DNA of 64,000 nt, taken from positions 1 through 64,000 of the forward strand of contig NZ_OCMF01000003.1 of assembly GCF_900215295.1 (NCBI RefSeq), in the 5' to 3' direction. The notes beneath the pieces are model-generated. The model was given only the letters and a program-made list of their open reading frames with translations, was not told where the DNA came from and ran no database searches. Every line of letters begins with the position of its first letter. Positions within the stretch are counted from its first letter, which is position 1. Shown piece after piece: positions 24,729 to 33,622 of the stretch. A program made the translations under genes and the position numbers. The DNA is from Salinimicrobium sediminis (GTDB lineage Bacteria > Bacteroidota > Bacteroidia > Flavobacteriales > Flavobacteriaceae).

Positions 24729-25211
24729 ATGAAAAAAATAACTATTAGTGCAGATCTTGAGGTCTATGATGCGGAAGCCGAATTGCCGCAGGAAGTACAG
24801 GATCTAATGAATAAGGCCATTGAAGCAAGGGAGAAATCCTATTCGCCATATTCAAAATTCAGGGTAGGTGCAGCCTTGCTGTTGGAAAATGGTGAAGTTA
24901 TCACCGGAAGTAACCAGGAAAATGCCTCATATCCTGCCGGACTTTGTGCAGAAAGAACAGCAATTTTTTATGCCGGGGCAAAGTATCCCGGGGTGAAGAT
25001 CGATAAATTGGTTATCACTGCCCGGTCAGAAAATCATAAAGTGGAAATTCCAACGCCACCCTGCGGCTCCTGCAGGCAGGCCATTGCCGAATATGAGGTG
25101 AGGCAGAAGGAGCCTATTGAGATCTATTTTATGGGTGAAAAAGGTAAGGTTGTAAAGGCTAATTCTATTTCAGATCTTTTGCCGCTAATCTTCGACAATT
25201 CTTACCTATAA
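24729..25211 (+). CDS. cdd: Cytidine deaminase
   Basis: The 160-residue zinc enzyme deaminates cytidine and deoxycytidine to uridine and deoxyuridine in pyrimidine salvage. The first zinc/catalytic motif is CAERTAIF, where the Glu shuttles the proton; the second is PPCGSCRQAI, which supplies the two remaining zinc cysteines. The substrate-binding segment YSPYSKFRVGAALL precedes them. Length fits the homotetrameric class plus a short N-terminal extension of about 25 residues. Confidence 0.95.
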   Translation: MKKITISADLEVYDAEAELPQEVQDLMNKAIEAREKSYSPYSKFRVGAALLLENGEVITGSNQENASYPAGLCAERTAIFYAGAKYPGVKIDKLVITARSENHKVEIPTPPCGSCRQAIAEYEVRQKEPIEIYFMGEKGKVVKANSISDLLPLIFDNSYL

Positions 25212-25263
25212 CGATTTCGCGGTTTTTAAAAGAGAAACTGTTTTTAGTTCCTTTTGAAAATAG

Positions 25264-25271
25264 TATTTTTG
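25264..25271 (+). promoter_or_regulatory. Candidate -7 box of pdhA operon
   Basis: TATTTTTG lies 48 bases upstream of the pdhA ATG in the cdd-pdhA gap. Confidence 0.45.
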
Positions 25272-25319
25272 TTGTTCTCTTGGCGCAAGCGATGCTTAGC
25301 CTTAAAAATTTGTTGTTAA

Positions 25320-26318
25320 ATGAAGAAAATCACGAAAGCCACTTACCTTAAGTGGTATGAGGACATGCTGTTTTGGCGCAAGTTTGAAGATAAACTGGCG
25401 CAGGTTTATATTCAGCAAAAAGTTAGAGGTTTTTTACACTTGTATAACGGGCAGGAAGCTATTCTTGCCGGGGCTTTGCATGTTATGGATCTCTCTAAAG
25501 ATAAAATGATTACCGCATACCGAAATCACGTGCAACCAATTGGAATGGGCGTGGATCCAAGAAAAGTAATGGCAGAGCTTTACGGGAAAAAAACAGGGAC
25601 TTCCATGGGAATGGGTGGTTCTATGCATATTTTCTCTAAAGAACACCGTTTCTATGGTGGGCATGGGATCGTAGGAGGTCAAATTCCTTTGGGAGCAGGC
25701 CTTGCCTTTGCCGATAAATATTTTAAAAGAGATGCAGTGACCCTTACCTTTTTAGGTGACGGGGCTGCAAGGCAGGGATCTCTTCACGAGACCTTTACCA
25801 TGGCTGTAAAATGGAATTTACCCGTGGTCTTCTGTGTGGAGAACAATGGGTATGCCATGGGAACTTCTGTGGCCCGTACTTCAAAGAGTCTGGACATCTG
25901 GAAGCTTGGTCTTGGATATGATATGCCATGTGGACCGGTAGATGCCATGGATCCCGAAAAAGTTGCCGAAGCTCTTGACGAAGCTATCGTTCGCGCCCGT
26001 AAGGGAGAAGGTCCTACTTTCCTTGAATTGAAAACATACCGTTATCGCGGCCACTCAATGAGTGATGCGCAACAGTACCGTACTAAGGAAGAGGTGGCCG
26101 AATACCAAAAGATCGATCCAATTACCACGGTAAAGGATATTATCAAAAAGAACAAATACGCTACAGATAAGGAGATCAAGGAAATCGACAAACGGGTAAA
26201 AGACCTGGTTGCAGAATGTGAGAAATTTGCTGAAGAATCAGATTTCCCGGAAATCCAGACTATGTATGATGTTGTGTATGAGCAAAAGGATTATCCGTTT
26301 TTACCCCATAAATTATAG
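25320..26318 (+). CDS. pdhA: Pyruvate dehydrogenase E1 component, alpha subunit
   Basis: The 332-residue thiamine-diphosphate enzyme is the alpha half of a two-subunit E1 that decarboxylates pyruvate. The ThDP/Mg motif runs from GDGAARQGSLHE to VVFCVENNGYAMGTS (about residues 148-182). The phosphorylation-loop region YRYRGHSMSD is conserved, as is the early GGSMHIF segment. The E2 gene follows after five bases. The E1 beta gene is not adjacent and must lie elsewhere. Confidence 0.95.
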   Translation: MKKITKATYLKWYEDMLFWRKFEDKLAQVYIQQKVRGFLHLYNGQEAILAGALHVMDLSKDKMITAYRNHVQPIGMGVDPRKVMAELYGKKTGTSMGMGGSMHIFSKEHRFYGGHGIVGGQIPLGAGLAFADKYFKRDAVTLTFLGDGAARQGSLHETFTMAVKWNLPVVFCVENNGYAMGTSVARTSKSLDIWKLGLGYDMPCGPVDAMDPEKVAEALDEAIVRARKGEGPTFLELKTYRYRGHSMSDAQQYRTKEEVAEYQKIDPITTVKDIIKKNKYATDKEIKEIDKRVKDLVAECEKFAEESDFPEIQTMYDVVYEQKDYPFLPHKL

Positions 26319-26323
26319 ATATT

Positions 26324-28000
26324 ATGGCCGAAGTAATTAAAATGCCACGTTTAAGCGACACCATGGAAGAAGGTGTTGTTGCGAAGTGGATCAAACAAAA
26401 AGGTGATAAAGTTGAAGAAGGAGATATCCTGGCGGAGATCGAAACAGACAAGGCTACCATGGAATTCGAATCCTTCTACAGCGGTACCTTGCTGCATATA
26501 GGAATCGAAGAAGGAGAGGCTGCACCTGTAGATACGCTTTTGGCTATCATAGGAGAAGAAGGGGAAGATATTTCCTCGCTTTTGGATGGACAATCCGGAG
26601 GTGCTTCTGCTGAAAAAGCTTCTTCGGAAAAAGCTTCTTCTGAAAAACCGGAATCATCTGAGAAATCTGAACCTGTTGAGGAATCATCTTCGGAAGAAGG
26701 ATCTTCTGAAGGCGGTGAAATTCCTGAAGGTGTAGAAGTGATCAAAATGCCTCGTCTTAGCGATACCATGGAAGAAGGAACTGTTGCTTCCTGGATTAAG
26801 AAAGAAGGAGATAAAGTTGAAGAAGGAGACATTCTTGCCGAGATCGAGACCGATAAGGCAACTATGGAATTTGAATCCTTCTACAGCGGTACATTGCTGC
26901 ATATAGGTATTCAGGAAGGAGAAACTGCTCCTGTTGATGCCGTATTGGCTATAATTGGCCCTGAAGGAACCGATGTTTCTTCAGTTGTAAAAGGTGGTGG
27001 TAAAGCTAAACCTGCTCCTAAAAAGACAGAAGAAAAGAAGAAAGAAAAAGCAGAAGAACCTGAAACTTCACAAGCTTCAGGAAGTGCAACAACCCCAGAT
27101 GGAGGAAGGATCTTTGCTTCCCCGCTTGCCAAAAAAATGGCCGAAGACAAGGGAATCAATCTTGCCGATGTAAAAGGTTCCGGAGAGAATAACCGAATTG
27201 TCAAAAAAGACATAGAGAACTTCAAACCTTCAGAAAAAACGGCCCAGGCTCAACCGGCTGCTGCTCCATCACAGGAACAAAAGGCTCCGGCGGCACAAAC
27301 TTATGTACCGGCAGGGGAAGAAAGCTTTGAAGAGATCAAGAATTCCCAGATGCGTAAAACCATCGCCAAGCGACTTGGAGAATCTAAATTTACTGCACCT
27401 CATTACTACCTAACCATAGAGGTTGACATGGCGAACGCCATGGCCAACCGTAAGCAGATCAATGAGCTGCCAGATGTGAAGGTTTCTTTCAATGATATTG
27501 TCATAAAAGCTACAGCCATGGCCCTAAGAAAGCACCCAAGGGTGAATTCTCAATGGACAGGTGATACTACTAAAATTGCGAAACACATTCACATGGGGGT
27601 CGCAGTTGCAGTAGAAGACGGGCTTGTGGTTCCTGTTCTGAAATATGCCGACCAAATGTCCATGACCCAGATTGGTGGGCAGGTGAAAGAGCTGGCAGGT
27701 AAAGCACGTAATAAAAAGCTGCAGCCTCAGGAAATGGAGGGCAGTACATTTACTGTTTCTAACCTTGGAATGTTTGGAATTACCGAATTCACCAGTATCA
27801 TCAATCAGCCTAACTCTGCGATCCTTTCAGTAGGTGCTATTGTTGAGAAGCCGGTGGTGAGAAACGGTCAAATCGTTGTTGGTAATACCATGAAGTTAAC
27901 TTTGGCTTGTGACCACAGGACAGTTGACGGAGCTACTGGAGCTCAATTCCTTGAAACTTTGAAAATGTATCTTGAGAATCCGGTGACTATGCTGGCTTAA
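26324..28000 (+). CDS. Pyruvate dehydrogenase E2, dihydrolipoyllysine acetyltransferase
   Basis: The 558-residue core subunit moves the acetyl group from E1 to CoA. Two N-terminal lipoyl domains each carry IETDKATMEF; Lys43 is the first lipoylation site and the second is near residue 179. They are joined by a Ser/Glu-rich linker. A peripheral-subunit-binding domain (FASPLAKKMAEDKGI) lies at about 264-300, then a Pro/Ala linker. The catalytic domain ends in DHRTVDGATGAQFL with the active-site His. It is coupled to pdhA and followed by a strong terminator. Confidence 0.95.
   Translation: MAEVIKMPRLSDTMEEGVVAKWIKQKGDKVEEGDILAEIETDKATMEFESFYSGTLLHIGIEEGEAAPVDTLLAIIGEEGEDISSLLDGQSGGASAEKASSEKASSEKPESSEKSEPVEESSSEEGSSEGGEIPEGVEVIKMPRLSDTMEEGTVASWIKKEGDKVEEGDILAEIETDKATMEFESFYSGTLLHIGIQEGETAPVDAVLAIIGPEGTDVSSVVKGGGKAKPAPKKTEEKKKEKAEEPETSQASGSATTPDGGRIFASPLAKKMAEDKGINLADVKGSGENNRIVKKDIENFKPSEKTAQAQPAAAPSQEQKAPAAQTYVPAGEESFEEIKNSQMRKTIAKRLGESKFTAPHYYLTIEVDMANAMANRKQINELPDVKVSFNDIVIKATAMALRKHPRVNSQWTGDTTKIAKHIHMGVAVAVEDGLVVPVLKYADQMSMTQIGGQVKELAGKARNKKLQPQEMEGSTFTVSNLGMFGITEFTSIINQPNSAILSVGAIVEKPVVRNGQIVVGNTMKLTLACDHRTVDGATGAQFLETLKMYLENPVTMLA
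26336..26943 (+). repeat. Duplicated lipoyl-domain coding sequence in E2
   Basis: Bases 26336-26535 and 26744-26943 encode almost the same protein (KMPRLSDTMEEG...ETDKATM...SGTLLHIGI) and keep high nucleotide similarity, so the second lipoyl domain arose by internal duplication. Confidence 0.85.
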
Positions 28001-28021
28001 GATAAATATATCCACATTCTT

Positions 28022-28050
28022 AAAAATCCCGCTTTTCGCGGGATTTTTTT
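28022..28050 (+). terminator. Terminator of pdhA-E2 operon
   Basis: The stem AAATCCCGC/GCGGGATTT is followed by TTTTT. The end of the T tract merges with the -7 box of the next gene. Confidence 0.85.
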
Positions 28051-28057
28051 ATCTTTA
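28050..28057 (+). promoter_or_regulatory. -7 box of M28 peptidase gene, next to its start codon
   Basis: TATCTTTA directly follows the terminator T tract and is separated from ATG 28063 by only five bases (GCCAC). Confidence 0.4.
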
Positions 28058-28062
28058 GCCAC

Positions 28063-29052
28063 ATGAGAAAAAATTTGTTTTCGGGGCTTGCCGCCTTTAG
28101 TTTTCTGCTTCTGCTTAGCTGCGGAAATTCAAAAGACATTTCAGAAGAGATCATTGCAACACCTGTTGATAAGGAGGGGATCAAAAATGCCATTTTAGAG
28201 GAGGAAGTTGCCGCCGCTTTGCGTTACCTGTCTTCAGATGAACTTGAAGGTAGGGAAACGGGAACAGAGGGTATAGAAAAAGCCGCGCAATATATTGAGG
28301 GCGTTTTTGAAGAACATGATCTACAACCCTTTTTTGATACCTACAGGCACAATTTTACTATTCAGGAGACTCAGGGATTTAACCTTGTAGGAATGGTCGA
28401 GGGAACAGATCCCCAACTAAAGGATGAATTTATCATTATTGGAGCCCATTATGATCATGTTGGTCTGGAAGAAGCGGTTGAAGGAGACGAGATCGCAAAT
28501 GGCGCCAATGATAACGCTTCCGGAACTACTGCCGTGCTGGAGCTGGCAAAATATTTTGCGGCACGACCTCCAAAAAGGAGTATTTTATTTACTCTTTTTT
28601 CCGCAGAAGAAATGGGCCTGGTAGGAGCTAAGGAGCTCGCGAAAAGTTTGAAAGCCGAAGGTATCGACCTTTATTCCATGTTCAATATAGAAATGATAGG
28701 AGTTCCCATGAAAGGTCGAGCTTATAAAGCCTATCTCACTGGCTACGATGCTTCTAATTTGGCAGAAAAGTTCAATGAATACGCAGGTGAAAATGTTCTT
28801 GGATTCCTGCCCGAAGCCAAACAATACAGCCTCTTCCAAAGAAGTGATAATTATCCGTTTTACCAGGATTTCAATATTCCGGCACAGACGATCTCTACTT
28901 TTGACTTCACTAATTACCCATATTACCACCATGTAGATGATGAATTTGAGCTAATGGATACTGCTCACATGGAAGAATTGGTTGAAGCCATTATTCCGGG
29001 GCTTATCAAAATGGCTAATACTCCTGAAAAGGAGATAAAGCTGAAACAATAG
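28063..29052 (+). CDS. M28 family metallopeptidase, lipoprotein
   Basis: The 329-residue predicted lipoprotein has a signal peptide with lipobox LLLSC (Cys20). The M28 di-zinc aminopeptidase fold follows: GAHYDHVG, NGANDNASGTTAVLELA, TLFSAEEMGLVGA, then EMIGVP and a late YPYYHHVDDE. These supply the His, Asp, Glu-Glu and second His metal and catalytic ligands. It should act on peptides in the periplasm or at the surface. The SDR gene begins at the base after its stop. Confidence 0.9.
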   Translation: MRKNLFSGLAAFSFLLLLSCGNSKDISEEIIATPVDKEGIKNAILEEEVAAALRYLSSDELEGRETGTEGIEKAAQYIEGVFEEHDLQPFFDTYRHNFTIQETQGFNLVGMVEGTDPQLKDEFIIIGAHYDHVGLEEAVEGDEIANGANDNASGTTAVLELAKYFAARPPKRSILFTLFSAEEMGLVGAKELAKSLKAEGIDLYSMFNIEMIGVPMKGRAYKAYLTGYDASNLAEKFNEYAGENVLGFLPEAKQYSLFQRSDNYPFYQDFNIPAQTISTFDFTNYPYYHHVDDEFELMDTAHMEELVEAIIPGLIKMANTPEKEIKLKQ

Positions 29053-29733
29053 ATGAAAAAAATTATAGTCACAGGGACAAGCCGTGGAATAGGTTTCGAG
29101 CTGGTAAAGATCTTTGCCGAAGCAGGTCATGAGGTGCTTGCACTGTCAAGAAACGTGGAGCCGGTGAATGCACTGGGATTAAAGAATGTTCATGCCTTTC
29201 CATTTGATATTACTGCAGAAGAAGACCTGGATAAAGTTTCTACTTTTGTAGAGAAGCAATGGCAGCAGGTTGACATTCTTATTCATAATGCAGGAGCGAT
29301 CGTGAACAAAGGTTTTGAAAAGATTACTGCTGAAGAATTTGAGAAGGTATATAACATCAATGTTTTTGGAGTAGCGGCATTGACAAGAAAAACGCTACCG
29401 TTCCTTAAAAAAACAGGCCATGTAGTGACAATAAGCAGTATGGGCGGAGTACAGGGCAGTGTGAAATTCCCCGGACTTTCGGCTTATTCCTCCAGCAAAG
29501 GTGCGGTGATCACCCTTACCGAACTCCTGGCAGAAGAATATAAAGAAACCGGACCATCCTTTAATGTATTGGCCTTAGGTGCAGTGCAGACTGAAATGCT
29601 GGCTGAAGCTTTTCCCGGTTATAAAGCTCCTTTGCAACCACGGGAAATGGCAGAATATATTGCAGATTTTTCCCTTACCGGGAATAAATTCTATAACGGC
29701 AAATTGCTGCAGGTTTCCAGCAGCACCCCCTAA
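29053..29733 (+). CDS. SDR family oxidoreductase
   Basis: The 226-residue short-chain dehydrogenase has a nucleotide motif TGTSRGIGFELVK at the N-terminus. NAG follows in LIHNAGA, with the catalytic Ser in VTISSMGG and YSSSKGAV supplying Tyr and Lys. It is slightly shorter than the usual ~250 residues, but all motifs are present. The substrate is unknown. It abuts the M28 gene (TAG-ATG) and precedes the SprT-like gene by three bases, so a shared transcript is likely. Confidence 0.9.
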   Translation: MKKIIVTGTSRGIGFELVKIFAEAGHEVLALSRNVEPVNALGLKNVHAFPFDITAEEDLDKVSTFVEKQWQQVDILIHNAGAIVNKGFEKITAEEFEKVYNINVFGVAALTRKTLPFLKKTGHVVTISSMGGVQGSVKFPGLSAYSSSKGAVITLTELLAEEYKETGPSFNVLALGAVQTEMLAEAFPGYKAPLQPREMAEYIADFSLTGNKFYNGKLLQVSSSTP

Positions 29734-29736
29734 AAT

Positions 29737-30342
29737 ATGAAGCATATTCTTGAGAAATATATCCCTACCCACGCTGTTGAGCCTGTTTTTGGCTTGATCG
29801 AAGCAAACCACATCCATCTCAAGATCGTGAATGAGCGTAAGACCCGCCACGGCGACTATCGCAGAAAACCTGACGGTTCCCACCAGATCACGGTAAATGC
29901 AAATCTGAATAAATACAGGTTCTTGATCACTTTGATCCATGAGATAGCTCACCTGCTGGCTTTTGAAAGTTTTGGCAGACATATTAAACCCCATGGCCTT
30001 GAATGGAAGAAAACTTTTCAAAGGCTCATGCTGCCATTTATTAGACCTGAAATTTTTCCGGTGCAGCTGCTTCCGTTAATCGCGAGGCATTTTAAGAATC
30101 CGAAAGCGAGCAGTGATACAGATGCACATCTTTCTGTAGCTCTAAAACAATTTGATGAAGAGAATGACAAGAATTACATTTTTGAAGTCCCGCATGGAAG
30201 TATCTTCAGAATTTATAATGGCAGGATTTTTAGAAAAGGGGAGCAGCGTATAAAGCGCTTTGAGTGTGTAGAGGTTAAGACAGGGAGAGTTTATCTTTTT
30301 CAACCAAATGCAGAAGTTGAATTATTAAAAGCAGCCAATTGA
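29737..30342 (+). CDS. SprT-like zinc metalloprotease domain protein
   Basis: This 201-residue protein has the SprT hallmark LIHEIAHLLAFESFGRHIKPHG, in which HExxH and a following His would bind zinc, near residues 66-87. A C-terminal segment (NYIFEVPHGSIFRIYNGRIFRKGEQRIKRF) may be an RNA- or DNA-binding tail, although the zinc-ribbon cysteines of some SprT proteins are missing. The cellular role in bacteria is unsettled. It lies within the M28-SDR-SprT-GMP gene run. Confidence 0.85.
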   Translation: MKHILEKYIPTHAVEPVFGLIEANHIHLKIVNERKTRHGDYRRKPDGSHQITVNANLNKYRFLITLIHEIAHLLAFESFGRHIKPHGLEWKKTFQRLMLPFIRPEIFPVQLLPLIARHFKNPKASSDTDAHLSVALKQFDEENDKNYIFEVPHGSIFRIYNGRIFRKGEQRIKRFECVEVKTGRVYLFQPNAEVELLKAAN

Positions 30343-30343
30343 T

Positions 30344-31426
30344 ATGAGGGAGAATAACTTTGCAGTTTTGATGGCAGGTGGAGTGGGATCAAGGTTTTGG
30401 CCTGTAAGTACCGCTGCAAGACCAAAACAATTCAGAGATCTTTTAGGTAAGGGTGAAACTTTAATACAAACCACTTTTAAAAGGCTTACCAGCCTGGTTC
30501 CGGCAGAAAATATCTACATCCTTACCAATGAACGTTACGATAGCCTGGTAAGAGAGCAATTGCCGGAAATACAGGAAGAGCAGATTGTCCTGGAGCCGGT
30601 GATGAGAAATACGGCCCCTGCGGTATTGCTGGCAGCCCTCAAGATCAGGAAAAAGAACAAAGATGCCGTCATGGTTATGGCTCCCAGCGATCACTGGATA
30701 GAAGATGAGAAAGCTTTTTCCAGAGATATTGCTGCAGCCTTTGATGCGGCAAGAGGAGAAGATAAGATCATCACTCTTGGTATCAAGCCCACCTTTCCAA
30801 ATACAGGATACGGGTATATAAAATACGATCCTTCGGAATCCTTACCTGTGAAACCGGTGGAAACTTTTACCGAAAAACCAACTTACGCCGTAGCCAGGGA
30901 ATTTTTGAATAGTGGAAATTACCTTTGGAATGCCGGGATCTTTGTGTGGAATGTCGATTATATTATCAGATCGTTTAAGACAAACCTTACAGAAATGTTT
31001 CAGCTTTTTTCTAAGGAAGAAGCGGTTTTGAATACTTCCGAAGAAAAAAAGTTCGTAAAAGATAATTATCCTGCAGCCGAAGATATCTCGATAGACTATG
31101 GAATCCTTGAAAAGGAGAAGGGAACTGTTTTTGTCATTCCGGCGAGTTTCGACTGGAATGATCTCGGCACCTGGGGTTCCTTATATAATGAAAGTCTTAA
31201 GGATGAACAGGAGAATGTGGTGCTCAATGTGAGATTACATGCCGAAAATTCTACCCGTAACATTATAACTTCAGACAAAAATAAGCTTATGGTCATCGAG
31301 GATCTCAAGGATTATATAATAGTCGACGAAAATGACATTTTGCTTATTGTTCCTAAAGAAAAGGAGCAGGAGATAAAATCTATAAGAGAAAAAGTGCAGA
31401 AAAAATTTGGGCACAATCTGGGATAG
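30344..31426 (+). CDS. Mannose-1-phosphate guanylyltransferase
   Basis: The 360-residue nucleotidyltransferase makes GDP-mannose from GTP and mannose-1-phosphate. The activation motif is LMAGGVGSRFWPVSTAARPKQF at the N-terminus. FTEKPTYAVAREFL is the sugar-phosphate region, then YLWNAGIFVW and FDWNDLGTWGSL. It lacks the isomerase cupin domain of bifunctional ManC. GDP-mannose feeds surface glycans and fucose synthesis. The start lies one base after the sprT-like stop. Confidence 0.92.
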   Translation: MRENNFAVLMAGGVGSRFWPVSTAARPKQFRDLLGKGETLIQTTFKRLTSLVPAENIYILTNERYDSLVREQLPEIQEEQIVLEPVMRNTAPAVLLAALKIRKKNKDAVMVMAPSDHWIEDEKAFSRDIAAAFDAARGEDKIITLGIKPTFPNTGYGYIKYDPSESLPVKPVETFTEKPTYAVAREFLNSGNYLWNAGIFVWNVDYIIRSFKTNLTEMFQLFSKEEAVLNTSEEKKFVKDNYPAAEDISIDYGILEKEKGTVFVIPASFDWNDLGTWGSLYNESLKDEQENVVLNVRLHAENSTRNIITSDKNKLMVIEDLKDYIIVDENDILLIVPKEKEQEIKSIREKVQKKFGHNLG

Positions 31427-31429
31427 CGA

Positions 31430-32854
31430 ATGGAAAAGAATTCAGGAGAAAGTAGCGTATTGAAAAATGGCTCTGCAGCGACAGGTAAATCCATTCTTGA
31501 AGATATTAAGGAGTTCCTGCGGGAGTTACTGGATATTCATGATGACACAGACAGGGAAACGACAATGGAGACCGTTAAGCGGGATATTTCCTTTAAGGGT
31601 CATAATGCGTGGGTCCTGGTGTTTTCTATTTTTGTGGCTTCTATCGGGCTTAATGTAAGCAGCCCGGCGGTAGTAATTGGTGCCATGCTTATCTCTCCTC
31701 TAATGGGGCCCATTGTTGGAGTGGGATTCTCTGTTGCCATTAATGATATCGATACCCTCAGGAAATCCCTTGTAAACCTGGGGGTAATGATCGTTCTGAG
31801 TGTGTTGACCGCTTTTCTTTATTTTACCATTTCTCCTATTAAACAGGAAACACCCGAGTTGGTTGCCCGTACCTTTCCTACTCTTCTCGATGTGCTTATT
31901 GCCATTTTTGGAGGTACAGCATTGATCATTGCAAAGACCAAAAAAGGAGCGATCGCAAGTGTGATCATGGGAGTTGCAATTGCCACTGCCCTTATGCCTC
32001 CCTTATGTACGGTGGGTTATGGACTTGCAACAAAAAACTGGCAATATGCAGGAGGTGCCTTTTACCTATTCTCAATTAATTCGGTTTATATAGCCTTATC
32101 TACTTTTGTTGTTGCCAAGCTGCTGCGTTTTCCTTTAGTCAAATATGCTAACAGTAAACGCCGTAAAAATACCGCCAGGCTTGCATCTTTAATTGCCTTA
32201 CTTGTAATGATCCCGAGCATTGTGCTTTTTGTTCAGCTTTTAAGAGAGCAGGTTTTTTTAAGTAAGTCAGCCGAGTTTGTCCTGGAAGAGATCAATTACC
32301 CGGGGGCTGAAGTTGTAAAATACAGTCAGGATTATAAGACAAGGGTGTTGGATATTTATTTGATTGGAAGACCGGTGCCACAGGATCAGATAGCAGAGTG
32401 GAGGGAACAACTTAAGGAAAAGACCGAACTAAAGAATGTAGTGTTGAAAATCCATCAGGGTTCTGACCAGAGTTCTGAAATGGCTGCAGAATTATCTACC
32501 CAGGTGAGAGCCGGAATCCTGGAAGACCTTTACGTCCGTAATCAACAGGTTGTCGAAGATAAGGATGCACGTATAAGGTTATTGGAGGAGGAGCTGGTAA
32601 AGTACCGAAGCTCCGGAATTCCCTTTGCTACCATTAGTAAGGAGGCAAAGATCAATTATTCAAACATTGAGGAGATGAGCTACGCCAATAATCTTGTAAC
32701 CAACTTCTCGAAGATCGATACCATTCCCACTTTCAATGTGCGTTGGAATTCAAACCTGAGCAGAAATACCCGGAATGCCGAAATGAAAAAACTGGCGCAA
32801 TGGCTTCAGGTAAGGCTGGCGTTGGATACGCTGAGAGTAAATTCAGTAAATTAA
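31430..32854 (+). CDS. DUF389 family membrane protein
   Basis: The 474-residue protein starts with a charged cytoplasmic segment. A DUF389 block of about six membrane helices follows (about 60-280), with the family's MLISPLMGPIVGVGFSVAINDI and GVAIATALMPPLCTVGYGLA. A ~190-residue soluble tail contains a coiled coil near 370-400. Function of the family is not established. It ends three bases from the convergent ABC ATPase gene, with no terminator between. Confidence 0.88.
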   Translation: MEKNSGESSVLKNGSAATGKSILEDIKEFLRELLDIHDDTDRETTMETVKRDISFKGHNAWVLVFSIFVASIGLNVSSPAVVIGAMLISPLMGPIVGVGFSVAINDIDTLRKSLVNLGVMIVLSVLTAFLYFTISPIKQETPELVARTFPTLLDVLIAIFGGTALIIAKTKKGAIASVIMGVAIATALMPPLCTVGYGLATKNWQYAGGAFYLFSINSVYIALSTFVVAKLLRFPLVKYANSKRRKNTARLASLIALLVMIPSIVLFVQLLREQVFLSKSAEFVLEEINYPGAEVVKYSQDYKTRVLDIYLIGRPVPQDQIAEWREQLKEKTELKNVVLKIHQGSDQSSEMAAELSTQVRAGILEDLYVRNQQVVEDKDARIRLLEEELVKYRSSGIPFATISKEAKINYSNIEEMSYANNLVTNFSKIDTIPTFNVRWNSNLSRNTRNAEMKKLAQWLQVRLALDTLRVNSVN

Positions 32855-32857
32855 TTA

Positions 32858-33622
32858 TTATAATCCCTGTCTCTGGGCTTCTTTGACTTTCTTAAATAGG
32901 TCCGAGGAATAAACAAAATCTGTCACTGTCTGGTCGTCAGTTTTAAAGATCTGGCTTTTATCTCCTGTCCAGGCCAATACCCCATCCTTTAAAAAGGCAA
33001 TTTTTTCACCAATTTCCAGTAGAGAGTTCATATCGTGCGTGATCACCACTGTGGTAATATCATATTCCACAGTGAGTTCATGGATAAGATTGTCAATTAC
33101 CGTTGCGGTATGAGGGTCCAATCCTGAATTCGGCTCATCACAAAATAAGTATTTCGGCCGGTTCACGATTGCCCGGGCAATAGCCACCCTTTTTTGCATT
33201 CCCCCGGAAATTTCTGCCGGATATTTTTTTCCGGAGTCATTCAGATTAACTCTTTCCAGAACCTCATCAACTCTTTCTTTTAGTTCCCGCTTCCGCTTTT
33301 TAGTGAACATTCTAAGAGGGAACATCACATTCTCTTCCACAGTCATGGAATCGAACAGTGCGCCACCCTGAAACAGCATACCTATTTCCTGCCTCAGTTC
33401 TCTTTTTTGTTCATCTGTAAAAGTAGAATAAGCTTTGCCGTCATATTCAATGGTACCTTTTTCCGGAGTGAAAAGCCCAAGCATACATTTCATGAGCACA
33501 CTCTTTCCCGAACCGGATTGTCCGATCACAAGGTTGGTTTTTCCTGTATCAAATACGAAGTCGATCCCCTTGAGGATGTGCTCCTCTCCAAAACTTTTAT
33601 GTAATCCTTTAACTTCGATCAT
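32858..33622 (-). CDS. ABC transporter ATP-binding protein, MlaF-like
   Basis: The 254-residue ATPase has Walker A GQSGSGKSVLMKC, Q-loop LFQGGALFDSMTVEENV, signature ISGGMQKRVAIARAI, Walker B YLFCDEPNSGLDP and switch His in VVITHDMNS. The GGALFDSMTVEENV wording is typical of the MlaF subfamily, which moves phospholipids between membranes. ATG 33622 overlaps the permease stop (TAATG); the longer upstream extension is antisense to the permease end. No MlaD-type partner is adjacent. Confidence 0.92.
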   Translation of the reverse strand: MIEVKGLHKSFGEEHILKGIDFVFDTGKTNLVIGQSGSGKSVLMKCMLGLFTPEKGTIEYDGKAYSTFTDEQKRELRQEIGMLFQGGALFDSMTVEENVMFPLRMFTKKRKRELKERVDEVLERVNLNDSGKKYPAEISGGMQKRVAIARAIVNRPKYLFCDEPNSGLDPHTATVIDNLIHELTVEYDITTVVITHDMNSLLEIGEKIAFLKDGVLAWTGDKSQIFKTDDQTVTDFVYSSDLFKKVKEAQRQGL

